Positions 1 through 6,305 of a stretch of DNA of 13,168 nucleotides are shown here, one piece after another. The notes beneath the pieces were generated by a model. The model searched no databases. It was given only the letters and a program-made list of their open reading frames with translations, and was not told the DNA's origin. Source of the DNA: an uncultured Collinsella sp. (GTDB taxonomy: Bacteria; Actinomycetota; Coriobacteriia; Coriobacteriales; Coriobacteriaceae); NCBI GenBank assembly GCA_902495945.1, contig CABUZD010000036.1, positions 1-13,168 of the forward strand, in the 5' to 3' direction. Each line of letters opens with the position of its first letter. Within the stretch, counting starts at the first letter, position 1. Both the position numbers and the translations under genes were made by a program.

Positions 1-1
1 G

Positions 2-445
2 CTAGAAACCGCTTACGTCCGAACGCTCCCAGCTAGCAACCTGGTCGGGAGACACCGTGCCCAGTGCCTCGAACTTCCAGGAGCCGCCCGCCTTCAAATG
101 ATTGGTGTTTGCAAGAGCCGTTCCAACCTGATTGCCATCGGCATCATACAGAACATATTCAATCTGAATGTAGCTCTTTTCCTTGTCCGTGTTATTGGTC
201 AGCGTACCCGTGATCTTATAGGTAAACTGATTGGAAGTGTCTTCAGCCTCGTCAGCAATGGTATACGGTTCTTGCGGTTCTTTTTGCTCCTCAGCCTGCT
301 GTGTCGTCTCGGCAGGTTTTGCCGAATCGCTCGCAGACGAATCGGTTGAGTTGCCGCCCATAGAGCCCACGGCACCGACAATAACCAGCACCACGATGAT
401 GCCTAGGACAATCTTGCCGATCGGCTTCTTTCCCTCTTTTGCCAT
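2..445 (-). CDS. Membrane-anchored FxLYD-domain protein
   Basis: 147 residues, complete, with a TAG stop at the window edge. A short basic N-terminus (MAKEGKKPIGK) leads into one hydrophobic segment at about residues 11-29. A Ser/Thr/Glu/Gln-rich low-complexity linker follows (about 30-60), then a C-terminal beta domain (about 61-147) containing the FxLYD-type stretch IEYVLYDADGNQVG and a later W-x-F motif. The topology suggests a single-pass membrane anchor with the domain outside the cell. FxLYD domains are common in Gram-positive surface proteins but have no agreed biochemical role, so no function is claimed. The start is supported by an AGGAAGGA SD about 6 nt upstream. That SD lies inside one arm of a perfect 14-bp inverted repeat, suggesting translational control. 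Confidence 0.8.
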   Translation of the reverse strand: MAKEGKKPIGKIVLGIIVVLVIVGAVGSMGGNSTDSSASDSAKPAETTQQAEEQKEPQEPYTIADEAEDTSNQFTYKITGTLTNNTDKEKSYIQIEYVLYDADGNQVGTALANTNHLKAGGSWKFEALGTVSPDQVASWERSDVSGF

Positions 446-450
446 TATTC

Positions 451-504
451 ATCCTTCCTACGATCCGGCTACCGTGCCGGCACACAGCACATCGTAGGAA
501 GGAT
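451..504 (-). promoter_or_regulatory. Leader hairpin that would sequester the SD of the FxLYD gene
   Basis: ATCCTTCCTACGAT (451-464) and ATCGTAGGAAGGAT (491-504) are a perfect 14-bp inverted repeat separated by 26 nt. The spacer contains a smaller CCGGC/GCCGG hairpin (465-469/476-480). On the minus-strand transcript the 3' arm carries the AGGAAGGA SD of the FxLYD gene and ends 5 nt before its ATG, so the folded leader would hide the ribosome binding site. The pairing is read directly from sequence; a regulatory role is inferred. A DNA operator is the alternative. Confidence 0.6.
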
Positions 505-609
505 TAAACTTGAATTCATTAGCTGAGAGCTAAGGTTGCGGTAAACGGCCAATGCGGTTATCCAAACGCCGAGCAAACGCACTTTGCGCGACCGTCTGCT
601 GGCAGCGCA

Positions 610-933
610 TCAACCCACCGTGACGGATTCCCCAGTAAAGGCACTGATCATCAACAGGACAAAAAACACCAGGTAGCTGACACTCAGCGGGTACGCAATA
701 ATCAGGAAGACGACCAAGCCGACATTGGTTTTACCGTCGGCACGGCGTTGCTCGCGATTGCGACAAAGCCAAATCGTCACGCCAATGGCCACGATCAGCA
801 ACACGAGTGCCGCTGCTGCCAACCCGGCAAGCGCAAACATAACGCCAATGCTCACAGCAATAACCGGAAGCAACAACAAGCCGCATCCACACCCACCGGG
901 ACTATAAACGGCAGATTGTCGGCGTCGCCCCAT
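610..933 (-). CDS. Small hydrophobic membrane protein, function unknown
   Basis: 107 residues from ATG at 933. A GTG at 939 would add two residues, and each start has a GAGG- or GGAG-type SD at a plausible distance. After a short basic, Gly/Cys-rich N-terminus (GRRRQS...GGCGCG) there are about 35 hydrophobic residues, probably two close membrane segments. A basic loop follows (CRNREQRRADGK), then another long hydrophobic stretch (VGLVVFLIIAYPL...MISAF), giving about three to four segments. No family motif is recognised. It lies about 30 nt downstream of higA on the same strand and could be on the higBA transcript. Confidence 0.6.
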   Translation of the reverse strand: MGRRRQSAVYSPGGCGCGLLLLPVIAVSIGVMFALAGLAAAALVLLIVAIGVTIWLCRNREQRRADGKTNVGLVVFLIIAYPLSVSYLVFFVLLMISAFTGESVTVG

Positions 934-962
934 CGTCACTCCAACCTCAACATCTTTGAACG

Positions 963-1304
963 CTACAATGCGATAACCTGCTGGACAGGAACGATCTTGT
1001 CCAGTTCCGGTTCGATGTGTCTCTTCTCCGCCTCGAGATCAAACGCTATCTGGGCGCGCAGCCAATAACCATCCGTCAGGCCAAAGTAGCGGCAAAGGCG
1101 AAGGTCGGTGTCGGCCGTCACACGACGCCTTCCCAAGATAATCTGCCCAATGCGTTGAGCCGGAATCCCGGTCTCCTTAGCAAGGCGATATTGAGAAATG
1201 CCCATAGGGACAAGAAATTCCTCTTTGAGAAGCTCACCAGGAGTCACCGGCGACAGCAAATCGGGCGCAGTCTCATCACTTGTGATAATCGACGATTTCG
1301 ACAT
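963..1304 (-). CDS. higA: HigA-type antitoxin (XRE-family HTH)
   Basis: 113 residues from the ATG at 1304. A longer version starting at 1352 is possible, but it would overlap higB by 77 nt; the chosen start overlaps it by 29 nt. The core is a helix-turn-helix of the HigA/VapI type. TPGELLKEEFLVPMGISQYRLAKETGIPAQRIGQIILGRRRVTADTDLRLCRYFGLTDGYWL matches the family pattern closely, and the tail QIAFDLEAEKRHIEPELDKI is also typical. The protein is expected to bind and neutralise HigB and to repress the operon through the palindromes upstream of higB. Toxin-before-antitoxin order is typical of higBA. Confidence 0.88.
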   Translation of the reverse strand: MSKSSIITSDETAPDLLSPVTPGELLKEEFLVPMGISQYRLAKETGIPAQRIGQIILGRRRVTADTDLRLCRYFGLTDGYWLRAQIAFDLEAEKRHIEPELDKIVPVQQVIAL

Positions 1305-1557
1305 TCCAAGCCATCCCCTGTCTCCACTCAAAACAGACCCGATAGCGATCATTAACTCGGATACTATATTGGCCGGCGCGATCGCCCTTCAAAGCTTCCA
1401 GGCGGTTGCCCGGAGGCACGCGAAGATCATCAAGTGAAGCACAAACCTGCAGTTGACGAATCTTCCTCAATGCGACGCGCTCAAAGGGTACGAACCTCCT
1501 GACCCGCACACCCATCGCAAAACGTTCGGTATCCTCATCTTTGTACGATGCAATCAT
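1276..1557 (-). CDS. higB: HigB-type toxin (RelE superfamily mRNA interferase)
   Basis: 93 residues. The C-terminal half, GNRLEALKGDRAGQYSIRVNDRYRVCFEW...VEIVDYHK, is the classic HigB/RelE signature. Family members cut mRNA at the ribosome. Start at 1557 is supported by an AAGGCG SD at 5-6 nt spacing. First gene of a two-gene unit: its stop overlaps the start of higA. A TATAAT box and two small palindromes lie just upstream, as expected for an autoregulated toxin-antitoxin operon. Length is normal for the family and no defect is visible. Confidence 0.9.
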   Translation of the reverse strand: MIASYKDEDTERFAMGVRVRRFVPFERVALRKIRQLQVCASLDDLRVPPGNRLEALKGDRAGQYSIRVNDRYRVCFEWRQGMAWNVEIVDYHK

Positions 1558-1568
1558 AGTATCGCCTT

Positions 1569-1614
1569 ACGTTAATAACGTCAAACGTTTCTATAGACTT
1601 ACATCTCTATTATA
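1569..1614 (-). promoter_or_regulatory. higBA promoter and candidate operator
   Basis: On the minus strand a TATAAT -10 hexamer (1609-1614) lies about 50 nt before the higB ATG; no clear -35 was found. Downstream are the palindromes AAACGTTT (1583-1590) and ACGTTA-A-TAACGT (1569-1581), the latter next to the higB SD. Placement between promoter and start codon fits HigA autorepression, which is inferred from the family. Confidence 0.5.
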
Positions 1615-1657
1615 CCGTACATCTGTTCGTATTTTCGAGAACATGCGTCCGCGTCGA

Positions 1658-2845
1658 TTAACCAAGCAAAAGCAATCGTTTGTAGACATCGAGGCCCTTG
1701 AGTAGGATTTCCTCGTCAAAGAGCATGGTATCCGTATGCAGGGCACTCGTGGCATAGGCGGGGCAGCCCTCGGCGTCGCTCGGATTATCCTGACTGACAG
1801 GAACGCCCGCGCCCAGCAGGAAGAACACACCTGGCAGATGGCGCTGATAGAAGGCGAAGTCCTCGGCAATTAGCAGCGGTTCATCAACGAGCTGCAACCC
1901 GGGCAAGGCAGGCATGATGTTGGCAAACAGCTCGGGGTCGTTGTCGACCGGCGGATAGCCCTCGGCAAAATCGAGGTCATATGTGCAGCCCGTTGCGGCG
2001 CATGCCTCATCAAGCACGCGGCGCACACCCTCACGCGCACGGTCGAACATGTCGTCCGTAAACACACGCAGGCTGCCGGCAACATGGGCCTCCCCCGCCA
2101 CCGCATTGCAGACGGTGCCCGCCTGCAGCAGGCCGAACTTGCCAATGCAGGGCTCATCGGCACCCAGCTCATCCATCAGTTCGCGCTCGGCAACCAAGAA
2201 CTTGGCAGCCGCCAGCGCCGCATCGTGCGACTCCTCGACCGGCACACCATAGGTCTTAGCGATGTGGATGCTCGTACCGTGAATATGGATATGCGTCTCG
2301 CTCGAACGCGCCAGCAGCGGACCGGAGCAGCTCGCCAACGTGCCGGCGGGCAGATCGGGCCACACGTGGAAGCCGAAGATGCGATCCACCCCATAGCGCT
2401 CGAACACACCGCTCTCACATACCGTCTTGGCACCACCGGTCGTTTCCTCGGCCGGCTGGAACACAAAGAGAACGTTGCGCCTCATGGCGCCCGGCTGCTC
2501 GCGAATCGTACGGTCGACATACGTCGCGGCGGCAAGCGCCATGGCCATGTGTCCGTCATGTCCGCAAGCGTGCATCTTGCCGGGATGGGTTGAGGCAAAG
2601 GCCGCTCCCGTCGCCTCCGCGATGGGCAGCGCATCCATATCGGCGCGAATCGCCGTGGCATGCGCGGCATCAACGCCGGCGTCGAAGAAAGCACAGACGC
2701 AGCTGGGGCACGGACGGGTCACTTCGCAGGTGAGCGGTGCCAGCACGCCCTCGATATAGGCAATGGTTTGCGGAAGATCGAAATCGAGCTCCGGAATGCG
2801 ATGGAGATCGCGGCGATAGCGACGGAGTTCTTGGAGCTCGGTCAT
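1658..2845 (-). CDS. M20D-family amidohydrolase, candidate N-acetyl-DAP deacetylase
   Basis: 395 residues from ATG at 2845, chosen because AAGGG lies 8 nt upstream; in-frame ATGs reach back to 2929. Family motifs appear in order: LHRIPELDF (about 14-22), RADMDALPI (68-75), the metal site HACGHDGHM (92-100), FQPAEETTGGA (129-139), FGFHVWPDLPAG (158-168) and a C-terminal SALHTDTM. These are the binuclear-metal residues of the amidohydrolases that cleave N-acyl amino acids. In the inserted lid domain the usual G-x-GGHA motif reads GTSIHIA, keeping the histidine. Family members include N-acetyl-diaminopimelate deacetylase. The gene diverges from the lysine riboswitch/lysA promoter region and a dapH lies nearby, so that role is plausible. 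Hippurate-type or general N-acyl-amino-acid hydrolase activity is equally possible from sequence. Confidence 0.85.
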   Translation of the reverse strand: MTELQELRRYRRDLHRIPELDFDLPQTIAYIEGVLAPLTCEVTRPCPSCVCAFFDAGVDAAHATAIRADMDALPIAEATGAAFASTHPGKMHACGHDGHMAMALAAATYVDRTIREQPGAMRRNVLFVFQPAEETTGGAKTVCESGVFERYGVDRIFGFHVWPDLPAGTLASCSGPLLARSSETHIHIHGTSIHIAKTYGVPVEESHDAALAAAKFLVAERELMDELGADEPCIGKFGLLQAGTVCNAVAGEAHVAGSLRVFTDDMFDRAREGVRRVLDEACAATGCTYDLDFAEGYPPVDNDPELFANIMPALPGLQLVDEPLLIAEDFAFYQRHLPGVFFLLGAGVPVSQDNPSDAEGCPAYATSALHTDTMLFDEEILLKGLDVYKRLLLLG

Positions 2846-2938
2846 AGAGGATCCCTTCGTGAGGCACATCTGTTGCAACTTATTGTGATACAGGATTGTG
2901 GCGCACATGTTTCCAGCATATCCCTGCATTTTTTAAAC

Positions 2939-2984
2939 GTTATATACAAATACTCTTGTTTGGTAAAGTGCAACGTGGTAGGGT
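2939..2984. promoter_or_regulatory. Divergent promoter region between the M20 gene and lysA
   Basis: AT-rich segment. On the + strand TTGTTT (2956-2961), a 17-nt gap and TAGGGT (2979-2984) form a possible sigma-70-type promoter just before the riboswitch. On the minus strand TATAAC (2939-2944) could be a -10 for the M20 gene, with TTTACC about 17 nt further upstream. Both are weak consensus matches supported mainly by position. Confidence 0.35.
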
Positions 2985-2995
2985 CGTTACCACTT

Positions 2996-3152
2996 GATAG
3001 AGGCGCGGGCACGAAGAACCGCGGGCGAGCCGGCAGGCTTTGACCCCGTGGGGAGGCGAAACCCGCCGAACTGGGCTTTTCGGGCACGAACAACCTGGTG
3101 GGCCTGTGGGAAACACCCACAGGACTGTCTGCAGCAATGCGGGAGCGCTATC
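2996..3152 (+). ncRNA. Lysine riboswitch (L box) upstream of lysA-dapA
   Basis: Recognised from the conserved lysine-aptamer skeleton in the right order. P1 5' strand GATAG runs into AGAGGCGC (2996-3006); GGGGAGGC (3050-3057); GCCGAA (3065-3070); then a perfect 8-bp hairpin CCTGTGGG/CCCACAGG (3103-3110/3116-3123), ACTGTC (3124-3129), and the closing GGGAGCGCTATC (3141-3152). CTATC (3148-3152) pairs with GATAG to close P1. The layout parallels the B. subtilis lysC leader as I remember it. It lies 71 nt before the lysA start and 5' of the lysine cluster, as expected. Lysine binding should lower expression. Confidence 0.88.
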
Positions 3153-3223
3153 CGGACATTGGGTCCACGCTATGCGGATTCGATGCGCAGATGGCGCCGT
3201 CTGGATAGCGAGGTTTACGGGAC
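3153..3223 (+). promoter_or_regulatory. Riboswitch expression platform, probably translational
   Basis: No hairpin followed by a U run is present, so control is probably at translation start rather than termination. CGCTATCCGGAC (3146-3157), which includes the P1 3' strand, can pair over 12 bp (one G-U) with GTCTGGATAGCG (3199-3210). That second strand mimics the P1 5' strand and abuts the only SD candidate, GAGG (3210-3213), 10 nt before ATG 3224. A competing short pairing is CGCTAT (3168-3173) with ATAGCG (3205-3210). Which fold is the ON state cannot be decided by eye. Confidence 0.5.
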
Positions 3224-5533
3224 ATGGCATTGACCCCCAACGAGGCATATGCGGCCAAGCAGCCGTTTGTGGACAAGGAGACACTCGAGCATATCGTCGA
3301 GCAGTTCCCCACGCCGTTTCATCTATACGACGAGGCGGGCATCCGCCGCAACATACAAGAAGTGCGCGACGCCTTTGCATGGAACCCGGGCTTTAAGGAA
3401 TACTTTGCCGTCAAGGCCAACCCCAACCCGGCGCTCATCTCCATTCTCAACGAATACGGCTGCGGCTGCGATTGCTCGAGCTATACCGAACTCATGATCG
3501 CCCGCTCACTGGGTATCACGGGACACTACTTCATGTTCTCGTCCTACGACACGCCGTATGCCGACTTTGAGCTCGCCGACAAGCTGGGTGCCATCGTCAA
3601 CTTTGACGACATCAGCCACATTGAGTTCTTTGAGCGTGTTGCGGGGCCCATCCCCAAGACGGTCAGCTGCCGCTTTAATCCAGGCGGCCTGTTCCAGCTC
3701 TCCAACGGCATCATGGACAACCCGGGCGACTCCAAATATGGCATGACCACCGAGCAGCTCTTCGAGGCCTTCCGCATGCTCAAGGCCAAGGGTGCCGAGG
3801 ACTTTGGCATCCACGCATTCCTTGCCAGCAACACCGTCACCAACGACTACTACCCCAAGCTCGCGCGCATCCTCTTTGAGCTTGCCGTACGCCTGGAGCG
3901 CGAGACCGGCGCACACGTCGTCTTCATCAATCTGTCCGGCGGCGTCGGCATCCCCTACCTGCCCGAGCAGCAGGCCAACGACATTCGCGCCATCGGCGAG
4001 GGAGTACACGCGGCATACGACGAGATCCTGGTTCCCGCCGGCATGGGCGATGTGGCCATCTGCACTGAGATGGGCCGCTTTATGAAGGGTCCCTACCGCT
4101 GCCTGTTCACCAAGGCTATCCACGAGAAGCAGATCTACAAGGACTATATCGGTGTCGATGCAAGCGCCGTCGATTTGATTCGCCCTGCCATGTATGGCGC
4201 CTACCACCACATTACGGTGATGGGTCAGCCGGGCGGCGCCGACAAGGCCACGGCGCCCGTCACGAACACCTATGACATCACGGGCAACCTATGCGAGAAC
4301 AACGACAAGTTCGCTATCGATCGCAAGCTGCCGCATATCGACATGGGTGACCTGCTTGTAATCCACGATACCGGTGCGCATGGCTACTCCATGGGCTACA
4401 ACTACAACGGACGGCTGCGCTCGGCCGAGGTCCTGCTGCGCCCCGATGGCGCGGCCGACCTCATCCGCCGCGCCGAGCGCCCGGGCGATTACTTTGCCAC
4501 GCTCGACGTGCTGCCGTGCGGCCGAGAGCTGCTGGCCAAGTCGCGCGCCGAAAGTGCCCGCCGTCGCGCCGAAGACGAGCGCCTGGCAGTCGCAGCTCAA
4601 TGGAACAAACGCATCCAGATCGCGGAGGCGAAGGAGAAGAACATGGACATCCGCAACCTCGAGGGCTCAATCGTCGCCCTGGTTACGCCGTTTAAAAAGG
4701 ACGGCAGTGTCGACTTTGACGCGCTCGAGCGCCTTATCGATTTCCACTTGCAAAATGGCACCGACGCCATTCTCACCCTGGGCACCACCGGCGAGAGCGC
4801 CACGATGACCGATGACGAGGACAACTCCGTCGTCGCCGCCGTGGTCAAGCATGTTGCAGGACGCGTCCCCGTCATCGCCGGCTCGGGCTCCAACTCCACG
4901 CAGACCATGCTCACCAAGTCGCTCACCTATCAGGGCCTGGGCGCCGACGGCCTGTTGCTCATTACCCCCTACTACAACAAGTCCAATGAAGAGGGTATCT
5001 ATCAGCACTTTAAGACCGTCGCCGATGCCGTGGACATCCCCTGCATCCTGTACAACATCCCCGGCCGCTGTGGCTGCGGCATCAGCGAGCGTAACGTAGA
5101 GCGCTTGGCCGCGCACCCCAACATCATGGGTATTAAGGAAGCCTCGGGCGACGTCGCCTACGCGGCCAAGATCGCCCACCTGCTGTCCGACGACTTCCGC
5201 ATGTACTCGGGTGAGGATGCCCTCACCGTGCCGCTCATGAGCCTGGGCGCCTCGGGCACCATCAGCGTGTGGGCCGATGTTCAGCCGCAGCTCGTGCACG
5301 ACATGTGCCGCGCTTATCTGGACGGCGACGTGGAGCGCGCCCGCGATATCCAGATTGCCGGTCAGCCGCTCATCAACGCCCTCTTTAGTGAGGTCAACCC
5401 CATCCCCGTTAAGGAAGCGCTCGCTCAGATGGGTATGATCGAGGCAAACTACCGCATGCCGCTGTGCCCCATGGCCAACGACACGCGCGCTGCACTTACC
5501 GATGCTCTGAAGGGAGCTGGTCTGCTTGATTAA
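3224..5533 (+). CDS. lysA-dapA: In-frame fusion: DAP decarboxylase (LysA) + dihydrodipicolinate synthase (DapA)
   Basis: One open frame of 769 codons with no stop between two complete enzymes. Residues 1 to about 428 are a fold-III PLP decarboxylase that converts meso-DAP to lysine. Visible landmarks: FAVKAN with PLP lysine K64, GIHAFLASN (195-203), SGGVG (238-242), EMGR (282-285), DLIRPAMYGAYHH (about 317-329), C357 in CENND, and GAHGYSMGYNYN (384-395). HAFLASN and EMGR replace the more usual HIGS and EPGR, suggesting a divergent LysA clade. Residues about 429-473 are a charged, helix-like linker rich in Ala, Arg and Glu. Residues 474-769 are DapA. Linker codons are GC-ending like the rest, so it looks translated. 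A strong SD before codon 474 may also give free DapA. A lost lysA stop, by recent mutation or sequencing error, is the main alternative. First gene after the lysine riboswitch; dapB overlaps its end. Confidence 0.9.
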   Translation: MALTPNEAYAAKQPFVDKETLEHIVEQFPTPFHLYDEAGIRRNIQEVRDAFAWNPGFKEYFAVKANPNPALISILNEYGCGCDCSSYTELMIARSLGITGHYFMFSSYDTPYADFELADKLGAIVNFDDISHIEFFERVAGPIPKTVSCRFNPGGLFQLSNGIMDNPGDSKYGMTTEQLFEAFRMLKAKGAEDFGIHAFLASNTVTNDYYPKLARILFELAVRLERETGAHVVFINLSGGVGIPYLPEQQANDIRAIGEGVHAAYDEILVPAGMGDVAICTEMGRFMKGPYRCLFTKAIHEKQIYKDYIGVDASAVDLIRPAMYGAYHHITVMGQPGGADKATAPVTNTYDITGNLCENNDKFAIDRKLPHIDMGDLLVIHDTGAHGYSMGYNYNGRLRSAEVLLRPDGAADLIRRAERPGDYFATLDVLPCGRELLAKSRAESARRRAEDERLAVAAQWNKRIQIAEAKEKNMDIRNLEGSIVALVTPFKKDGSVDFDALERLIDFHLQNGTDAILTLGTTGESATMTDDEDNSVVAAVVKHVAGRVPVIAGSGSNSTQTMLTKSLTYQGLGADGLLLITPYYNKSNEEGIYQHFKTVADAVDIPCILYNIPGRCGCGISERNVERLAAHPNIMGIKEASGDVAYAAKIAHLLSDDFRMYSGEDALTVPLMSLGASGTISVWADVQPQLVHDMCRAYLDGDVERARDIQIAGQPLINALFSEVNPIPVKEALAQMGMIEANYRMPLCPMANDTRAALTDALKGAGLLD
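4631..4645 (+). promoter_or_regulatory. Internal SD and start codon for DapA inside the fused frame
   Basis: AAGGAG at 4631-4636 followed by six bases and ATG at 4643 is a near-ideal ribosome binding site. It is the best SD in the cluster, clearly better than the GAGG before lysA. It lies in frame, exactly where an independent dapA would begin, so both a fusion protein and a separate DapA could be made from one mRNA. Confidence 0.7.
4643..5533 (+). CDS. dapA: DapA module, 4-hydroxy-tetrahydrodipicolinate synthase (possible separate product)
   Basis: 296 residues from the internal ATG, the normal full length for DapA. It condenses pyruvate with aspartate semialdehyde, the first committed step to DAP and lysine. 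In DapA numbering: TLGTTGES (45-52, with the T48/T49 pair), PYYNKS with Y111 as the relay tyrosine, YNIPGR (Y137, R142), and GIKEASGD with Schiff-base lysine K165. All catalytic residues of the TIM-barrel family are present, so this is not a decayed domain. It is in frame with lysA with no stop between, and is listed separately because a strong SD precedes its ATG. AGGGAG at 5511-5516, inside its last codons, serves as the SD for dapB. Confidence 0.75.
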   Translation: MDIRNLEGSIVALVTPFKKDGSVDFDALERLIDFHLQNGTDAILTLGTTGESATMTDDEDNSVVAAVVKHVAGRVPVIAGSGSNSTQTMLTKSLTYQGLGADGLLLITPYYNKSNEEGIYQHFKTVADAVDIPCILYNIPGRCGCGISERNVERLAAHPNIMGIKEASGDVAYAAKIAHLLSDDFRMYSGEDALTVPLMSLGASGTISVWADVQPQLVHDMCRAYLDGDVERARDIQIAGQPLINALFSEVNPIPVKEALAQMGMIEANYRMPLCPMANDTRAALTDALKGAGLLD

Positions 5534-6266
5534 GACCGTCATTATGGGAACGGGCCGCATGGGCTCGCTCATCCGCACTACCGCCGAGGGCATTGTCGAC
5601 GCCGCCGGTCAGCCCGTTTTTGATATCGTGGCCCAGATTGGCTTCGATTTGAGCGAGCTCGAGAACGCACCGGCTGCCGATGTGATTATCGACTTCTCGA
5701 ACGTCGTGACCCTCGATGCCGTCGTCGCCTATGTCGAGCGCACGGGCGCCGCACTCGTTTCCGGCACCACGGGCTATTCACCTGAGCAGATGGACCGCCT
5801 GCGTGAGCTGGGCCAGAACACCCGCGTTATGCACTCGGGCAATTACTCCATCGGCATCGCAGCCCTGCGTCATCTAGTGGCCCAGGCCACACGCGAGCTG
5901 CCCGGCTTTGACTGCGAGATCGTCGAGACGCACCACAACCAAAAGGTCGACGCCCCGAGCGGCACCGCCAACCTACTGCTCGACGCCGTCGTCGAAGCTG
6001 AACCCGAGGCAGGCTACCACCCCGTCTATGGCCGCGAGGGCATGTGCGGCGCGCGTTGCCCCAAGGAGATCGGAATGCACTCGCTGCGCGGCGGCACCGT
6101 CGCCGGCGTGCACGAGGTTAGTTTCTTTGGCCAGGACGAGGAGGTCACGCTCACCCACCGCGCCACGAGCCGTCAGATCTTTGTCAACGGCGCCTTGGCA
6201 GCCGCGCAGAAGCTCGTCACCCGCGAACCCGGCTTCTATACGTTCGACCAGGTCATGTTTGCCTAA
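5526..6266 (+). CDS. dapB: 4-hydroxy-tetrahydrodipicolinate reductase
   Basis: 246 residues from a TTG at 5526 that overlaps the dapA stop by 8 nt; AGGGAG lies 9 nt upstream. An ATG at 5544 would remove part of the nucleotide-binding loop, so TTG is preferred. The N-terminal Rossmann motif is GTGRMG (8-13). IDFS (55-58) and SGTTG (79-83) follow, then the DapB signature VETHHNQKVDAPSGTA (133-148) with catalytic H136 and K140. It reduces the DapA product to tetrahydrodipicolinate with NAD(P)H. The overlap with dapA implies translational coupling, so lysine control by the riboswitch should extend to this gene. Confidence 0.95.
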   Translation: MIKTVIMGTGRMGSLIRTTAEGIVDAAGQPVFDIVAQIGFDLSELENAPAADVIIDFSNVVTLDAVVAYVERTGAALVSGTTGYSPEQMDRLRELGQNTRVMHSGNYSIGIAALRHLVAQATRELPGFDCEIVETHHNQKVDAPSGTANLLLDAVVEAEPEAGYHPVYGREGMCGARCPKEIGMHSLRGGTVAGVHEVSFFGQDEEVTLTHRATSRQIFVNGALAAAQKLVTREPGFYTFDQVMFA

Positions 6267-6305
6267 CCGGGTATCAACCGAATCCACCCAAAGGAGAGAT
6301 AGCAA

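Noticed and set aside
519..533. TTAGCT/AGCTAA hairpin as a terminator for the small membrane protein gene
   Set aside because: Only 6 bp, AT-rich, with no T run on the minus strand and over 70 nt past the stop.
1630..1650. TGTTC...GAACA inverted repeat as a LexA-type box
   Set aside because: Half-sites are in the wrong orientation for the GAAC-n4-GTTC actinobacterial box and the spacer is too long.
3506..4210. 234-codon minus-strand frame opposite lysA
   Set aside because: Val/Asp/Gly-rich antisense translation with no motifs, fully inside an obvious LysA.
4667..5593. 308-codon minus-strand frame opposite dapA
   Set aside because: Antisense shadow of strongly biased codons; the + strand carries every DapA catalytic motif.
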